A stretch of DNA of 10,106 nt from Lentimicrobiaceae bacterium. GTDB taxonomy: Bacteria > Bacteroidota > Bacteroidia > Bacteroidales > JALOCA01. Both the position numbers and the translations under genes were made by a program. The notes below the pieces were generated by a model. The model was not told where the DNA came from, did no database searches, and was given only the letters and a program-made list of their open reading frames with translations. Of the stretch, positions 6,783-10,106 are shown piece by piece. The stretch is taken from NCBI GenBank assembly GCA_023227965.1, contig JALOCA010000063.1, positions 1 to 10,106 on the forward strand. The letters run 5' to 3'. Positions within the stretch are counted from its first letter, which is position 1. The number at the start of each line of letters is the position of its first letter.

Positions 6783-7508
6783 TTAAAGCTTTCTCTCTTT
6801 GCTAATCAGCTGGTAAGCTTCATTAACCTTTTTAAATTTTTCATTGGCAGCTTGTTGAATCTCTTCACCCAAATAGCTCACTTTGTCGGGGTGGTATTTT
6901 AAAGCCATCTTTCTATAAGATTTTTTCACCTCCTCATCGGTGGCAGAAGGTACTATCTCCAACACATCGTAAGCCCAGTCAGTTTTTGGTATCATCATGG
7001 CTTCAATCGAGGTATAATCCGCCGTTGAAATTCCAAGATTGATGGATATATGCCTGATTAACTTTAGTTCATCAGGATGAATTTGACCATCTGAAGCTGC
7101 TATACCAAACAGAAAATGAATGAGTTGTAGTCTGCCTGGATAATCCATGTAATTTTTTATCTGCTGACAAACATCGGTAACCTGAATTTTTTGTTTCGTC
7201 AAATCGTGAAGTATCCTTAAGGCATTTTGTGCACCATCCGCTCCAAAATTGACTTTAAAAAATTCTTTCACATAATTTAGTTCTGATTTCATGATCTTTC
7301 CATCAGCATTCAATACTGCTGAAACCAGAACAATCAGACTGAAAAGGTAATCGTTAGGTGTCGTCTGTGTTCCGTTTCCAAATGTTCTTGCATTGGGATC
7401 TGATTTTTCGGAAAGATCAAACAATGTTCCCAAAACAAACCCTGCCAATGCACCAATAGGACCACCTAGTGTCCATCCCAAACCACTACCTATCCATTTT
7501 CCAAACAT
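6783..7508 (-). CDS. TerB domain / DnaJ domain co-chaperone (DjlA-like)
   Basis: 241 aa. The N-terminus (residues 1-30, MFGKWIGSGLG...GPIGALAGFVLG) is Gly-rich and hydrophobic like the membrane-associating segment of DjlA. Residues about 52-160 form a TerB-like helical domain with the two acidic repeats NADGKIMKSE (67-76) and ASDGQIHPDE (138-147). The C-terminal J domain (about 177-241) has the HPD motif at 206-208 and the usual YRKMALKYHPDK helix. By family knowledge it should recruit a DnaK Hsp70, perhaps at the inner membrane. The ATG at 7508 lies inside coaE: 23 nt overlap, indicating translational coupling. A partial second copy of its J domain lies at 5550-5759. No terminator is visible directly after the stop. 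Confidence 0.9.
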   Translation of the reverse strand: MFGKWIGSGLGWTLGGPIGALAGFVLGTLFDLSEKSDPNARTFGNGTQTTPNDYLFSLIVLVSAVLNADGKIMKSELNYVKEFFKVNFGADGAQNALRILHDLTKQKIQVTDVCQQIKNYMDYPGRLQLIHFLFGIAASDGQIHPDELKLIRHISINLGISTADYTSIEAMMIPKTDWAYDVLEIVPSATDEEVKKSYRKMALKYHPDKVSYLGEEIQQAANEKFKKVNEAYQLISKERKL

Positions 7509-8097
7509 GATTCTTCGACTTTAAAAGTTGATCCAATATTAAAATTTGTGAAATAATAAGCTGATTATCATTGTTTTCTATTACAAAATCAGCCATTTTT
7601 ATTTTTTCTTTATCCATCATTTGATTGTTCATTCGTTGCACGACATCTTCAGGTCTTGAATGATCTCTTTTTGAAACACGTTCAATTCGTTCCTGTTCAT
7701 CAGCAACGACCAATATGGTGAAATCGAAGTTACGAAAACTTCCGGTTTCAAAAAGAATAGCTGCTTCGTAAATAACATAGGGGAAATCTGAATTTCTGGC
7801 ACTCCATTTCTCAAATTCCCTATGCACAGCAGGATGAATAATACTATTGAGTTTCTCCAGTAGTCCACGGTCATTAAAAACGATGGAAGCCAGCATCTTA
7901 CGGTTCAACAATCCTTCCGCAGAATAAATATCTGATCCGAATATTCCAATCAATTCTGTGCCAATTTGGGGATCTTCATTTTGTAATCTTCCGGCTTCAA
8001 CGTCGGCATTGAATACAGGTATACCCAGTACACTGAAAACTCTGCAAACAGTCGATTTTCCGCTTCCAATACCACCTGTAATTCCAACCTTCAGCAT
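7486..8097 (-). CDS. coaE: Dephospho-CoA kinase
   Basis: 203 aa, normal length for CoaE. The P-loop GGIGSGKST (residues 8-16) binds ATP. Asp32 in FNADVEAG is the substrate-side acidic residue of the family (usually DAD). IHPAVHREF, EAAILFETG and the Arg-rich QERIERVSKRD lid, ending RMNNQM, follow in the usual order. CoaE phosphorylates the 3'-OH of dephospho-CoA, the last step of coenzyme A synthesis, in the cytoplasm. It starts 6 nt after ybbR and overlaps terB-dnaJ by 23 nt, so it is inside one operon. The last residues (HVWKMDR) are encoded in the overlap. Confidence 0.96.
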   Translation of the reverse strand: MLKVGITGGIGSGKSTVCRVFSVLGIPVFNADVEAGRLQNEDPQIGTELIGIFGSDIYSAEGLLNRKMLASIVFNDRGLLEKLNSIIHPAVHREFEKWSARNSDFPYVIYEAAILFETGSFRNFDFTILVVADEQERIERVSKRDHSRPEDVVQRMNNQMMDKEKIKMADFVIENNDNQLIISQILILDQLLKSKNHVWKMDR

Positions 8098-8103
8098 AAC
8101 CTT

Positions 8104-9108
8104 CTATTTTTCGTGTTCCAGAATATACTCAACTTCCCTGGGAGAATAGCTTACAGCCAGCACAACATTTGAATGGCTTTCGAAAGTTACTGCCAAACGC
8201 GGATCTTTGAGAGAGATCTTTTCAAAATTAATATATGCATGGAAGGTGCTGTAATCCAGTTTTTTGTATTTGCCAAGTCCTATCCGGCAGGTAACCTTAA
8301 CCTTTCCTGGAAATGTTTTGATAGTAATATCGGAAGGATTGTTGATAACCTGAATAGGAATTTCAAAGGTTACTTCAGTGTTTTGTTCCACAGGTATGGT
8401 TAAATTCACCTCTTTGGTGTCTAGTTTTACTCCGGACGGAGGTTGAATAGTTACCCGCTGCTCAATAGAATGTGCTAATTTGGTGAATGAATAGAAATTA
8501 GTCGGAATGAATTTTAATGTATCCAGAATATCTTTCGGTCCGCTTACCAGGAATGAATCCGGAACAGTTGTTGGTTCACCAGCCAAAGAGTATTGACTTT
8601 CAAAGCTGAGTCTTAGTGAAGGTTTAACTTTGATCTTTTTCGAAATGATTTTACTGAAATTGAAAACGAGCGTGTCTGGTTTGATGGAGAGAATTCTAAT
8701 CTCGCTACTGATTTGCTTCTCAATTTCTTCTTTGTGGCCGACAGCAGAGACGGTGTACTTGTATCTGTATCCTCTGTCCAAGGCATTATCAATCAATTCG
8801 TTGACATTTAATAAGATGGGCGAAAATGCCAACCTGAGTTTGTAGGTTAACAGGGTATATCCGTAGGCATCAACCACTAAATCAAGATTCTTTGGGAGAG
8901 AACCTGAAAGCTGTTTATCCTTCGGAAAATCAACAAAATTTACTGGAACATTGATTCTGCTTGTATAGCGCTTTTCCAAACTGTTCAACAACCATAATAG
9001 TGAGGAGAGTGCCAGGCAGACAACAAAAACAAGCGCCTTATGGTAGCTGAAGTTCTTGACTTTACGCTTAACAAACAAGAATATTTTCTTTACCCAAATT
9101 TGCTTCAT
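8104..9108 (-). CDS. YbbR-like domain protein, single-pass membrane (CdaR-type)
   Basis: 334 aa. A cationic N-terminus (KKIFLFVKRKVK) is followed by one transmembrane helix at about residues 24-42 (ALVFVVCLALSSLLWLLNSL). The rest is extracytoplasmic and beta-rich. It holds repeated YbbR-type units, each beginning with a strand such as INVPVNFVDFP, IKVKPSLRLSF or FEIPIQVINNP and often carrying a proline turn (FPGKVKVTCRIGL). In Firmicutes the YbbR protein CdaR regulates the c-di-AMP synthase CdaA; in Bacteroidota a YbbR protein next to coaE is common, but no cdaA gene is in the window, so the partner is unknown. It begins beyond the yajC terminator with no TAnnTTTG promoter seen, so expression probably depends on readthrough. 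Confidence 0.87.
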   Translation of the reverse strand: MKQIWVKKIFLFVKRKVKNFSYHKALVFVVCLALSSLLWLLNSLEKRYTSRINVPVNFVDFPKDKQLSGSLPKNLDLVVDAYGYTLLTYKLRLAFSPILLNVNELIDNALDRGYRYKYTVSAVGHKEEIEKQISSEIRILSIKPDTLVFNFSKIISKKIKVKPSLRLSFESQYSLAGEPTTVPDSFLVSGPKDILDTLKFIPTNFYSFTKLAHSIEQRVTIQPPSGVKLDTKEVNLTIPVEQNTEVTFEIPIQVINNPSDITIKTFPGKVKVTCRIGLGKYKKLDYSTFHAYINFEKISLKDPRLAVTFESHSNVVLAVSYSPREVEYILEHEK

Positions 9109-9140
9109 CCATATTATGTTTTACCCGGCTTGTTTAAAAT

Positions 9141-9171
9141 AAAAAATGGCCGGAAGAACCGGCCATTTTTT
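9141..9171 (-). terminator. Rho-independent terminator after yajC
   Basis: A perfect 13-bp stem (AAAAAATGGCCGG with CCGGCCATTTTTT) encloses a 5-nt loop and has six T residues on the exit side in minus orientation. It begins 1 nt after the yajC stop and ends 32 nt before the ybbR start. It separates nusB-DUF1573-yajC from ybbR-coaE-terB-dnaJ, or attenuates the latter. Because stem and T-runs are symmetrical it could also stop plus-strand transcripts. Confidence 0.93.
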
Positions 9172-9172
9172 A

Positions 9173-9490
9173 TTACTTTGCTACCGGAGCATCGCTCATA
9201 TCTTTTAGCACAACACTTTTATCAACCTTTAATTTGATATTTGGCGCTACTTCAAGATAGATGATTTGATCTTTAATCTCATCAATTCTTCCGTATATGC
9301 CGCCTGATGTGACGACCTTGTCACCCCTTTGAAGGGCATCCCTGAATTTTTGTGTCTCTTTCTGCCGTTTCATCTGTGGACGAATCATAAAAAAGTAGAA
9401 CACAACGATAATTAATACTAGTGGTAAAAACATTCCCAACATACTTCCCTGTGGTTGCTGTTGAGCGATAACAAATAATAGTGTACTCAT
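9173..9490 (-). CDS. yajC: Preprotein translocase subunit YajC
   Basis: 105 aa, the usual length. A short Gln-rich N-terminus is followed by one transmembrane helix (about residues 18-36), then the hallmark FYFFMIRPQMKRQKE (31-45) and the cytoplasmic GDKVVTSGGIYGRI motif (56-69). YajC associates with SecDF and the SecYEG channel at the inner membrane. Its ATG overlaps the TGA of the DUF1573 gene (ATGA, 9487-9490), which indicates translational coupling. A terminator follows immediately. Confidence 0.96.
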   Translation of the reverse strand: MSTLLFVIAQQQPQGSMLGMFLPLVLIIVVFYFFMIRPQMKRQKETQKFRDALQRGDKVVTSGGIYGRIDEIKDQIIYLEVAPNIKLKVDKSVVLKDMSDAPVAK

Positions 9491-9954
9491 TTCAAGTTAT
9501 TTAAATCAATGTTAAAATTCTTATTTTCTACATATGCGCCAATTGTCAATGTTTTGGTTTCGCCGTCTGAGGTTTCAATTTCTACTGTCTTAACCTGGTT
9601 TCCCCATTCTCCGGCAGTTTGAAAAATCACCTCAATGTTAGAGCTGCTACCTGAAACGATCTCTTCTTTGCTGAATTGAACGGTCAGGCATCCGCAAGTC
9701 GGTTCTACTTTTGTCAAGCGAAAAGGGGAGCTCCCACCGTTCTTATACTGAAAAGAATAGGCTACAGTTTCTCCCTCTTTCAAGGTACCAAAATTATGTA
9801 TTTCTTTGGTAAATTCAATCCTGCCGGGTTCCTTTTTTTTGTTTGAGTCGATCGAAACAGAAGGGGAGGTGCGACTGGATGTTTTATTCCCGCAACTCAA
9901 TAAAATGATTGCTGCGATAATAAAAGATAATGTTTTAAAGTACCTGTTGATCAT
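9487..9954 (-). CDS. DUF1573 domain lipoprotein
   Basis: 155 aa. The signal peptide ends LLSC (Cys21), so it is a lipoprotein. From about residue 44 it has the complete DUF1573 signature: GRIEFTKEIHNFGTLKEGE, then YSFQYKNGGSSPFRL, VEPTCGCLTVQF and a closing strand LTIGAYV. The fold is Ig/ASPM-SPD-2-Hydin-like; the CGC pair is the family's signature and its role is not established. It is coupled to nusB upstream (ATGA overlap, 9951-9954) and to yajC downstream (ATGA). A DUF1573 gene between nusB and yajC is an order I recall from Bacteroidota genomes. Confidence 0.93.
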   Translation of the reverse strand: MINRYFKTLSFIIAAIILLSCGNKTSSRTSPSVSIDSNKKKEPGRIEFTKEIHNFGTLKEGETVAYSFQYKNGGSSPFRLTKVEPTCGCLTVQFSKEEIVSGSSSNIEVIFQTAGEWGNQVKTVEIETSDGETKTLTIGAYVENKNFNIDLNNLK

Positions 9955-10106
9955 CCTTCCAAAAGACCCCGTCCCGTTTTCACAATTTTTCCCTGTTCTT
10001 TAAAATCTTTGGTGATTCTATCCAAAACACCATTGATGAAGATGCTGCTTCGTTGGGTACTGTAATACTTAGCCAACTCAATGTATTCGTTTAAAGTCAC
10101 CTTGAC
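9951..10106 (-). CDS. nusB: Transcription antitermination factor NusB, C-terminal part
   Basis: The last 51 codons plus TGA, read by hand; the rest lies beyond the right edge. The text VTLNEYIELAKYYS, then FINGVLDRI and KTGRGLLEG is the conserved NusB C-terminal helix pair (NE, AK, F-NG-LD). NusB with NusE (S10) binds boxA RNA for rRNA antitermination. Its TGA overlaps the DUF1573 ATG. Confidence 0.93.
   Translation of the reverse strand, partial: VKVTLNEYIELAKYYSTQRSSIFINGVLDRITKDFKEQGKIVKTGRGLLEG

Overview
The window looks like a chromosomal segment of a Bacteroidota bacterium, probably Bacteroidia (inference). The reasons are AT-rich DNA, lipoproteins with Cys-Lys/Ser-Asp type N-termini, near absence of Shine-Dalgarno sites, two perfect matches to the Bacteroidota -7 box TAnnTTTG, a FabG ending in VCGAM instead of the usual VDGGM, and the gene order nusB / DUF1573 / yajC / ybbR / coaE. 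I see no tRNA, rRNA, CRISPR array, transposase or phage gene.

Left part (1-3360). A minus-strand M28 zinc aminopeptidase lipoprotein runs off the left edge. Divergent from it, a plus-strand pair encodes a DUF6340-like lipoprotein with TPR-like C-terminus and FabG (3-oxoacyl-ACP reductase). A strong hairpin terminator after fabG probably serves both converging directions.

Middle (3397-6785). All readable genes here are on the minus strand and encode envelope proteins: a PorT-like outer-membrane beta-barrel, an Ala/Ser-rich lipoprotein with its own consensus promoter and an unusually good Shine-Dalgarno, and a DUF4382-like lipoprotein. Between the last two lies a headless second copy of a J domain (5550-5759). 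It is clearly a paralogue of the C-terminus of the intact TerB/DnaJ gene 1.2 kb away. An 87-nt piece of the 3' flank is duplicated as well. The DUF4382-like gene sits between the two copies, and its stop codon falls exactly where J-domain homology begins. This looks like the remains of a tandem TerB-DnaJ duplication broken by insertion or replacement.

Right part (6783-10106). A compact minus-strand housekeeping cluster reads nusB (3' end only), a DUF1573 lipoprotein, yajC, [terminator], ybbR, coaE, terB-dnaJ. Start/stop overlaps of 4 nt (nusB/DUF1573, DUF1573/yajC) and 23 nt (coaE/terB-dnaJ) and a 6-nt gap (ybbR/coaE) indicate co-transcription and translational coupling. A textbook hairpin between yajC and ybbR probably splits or attenuates the operon.

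I found no convincing new defence or mobile system. The most notable signal is the decayed J-domain paralogue and its rearranged neighbourhood.
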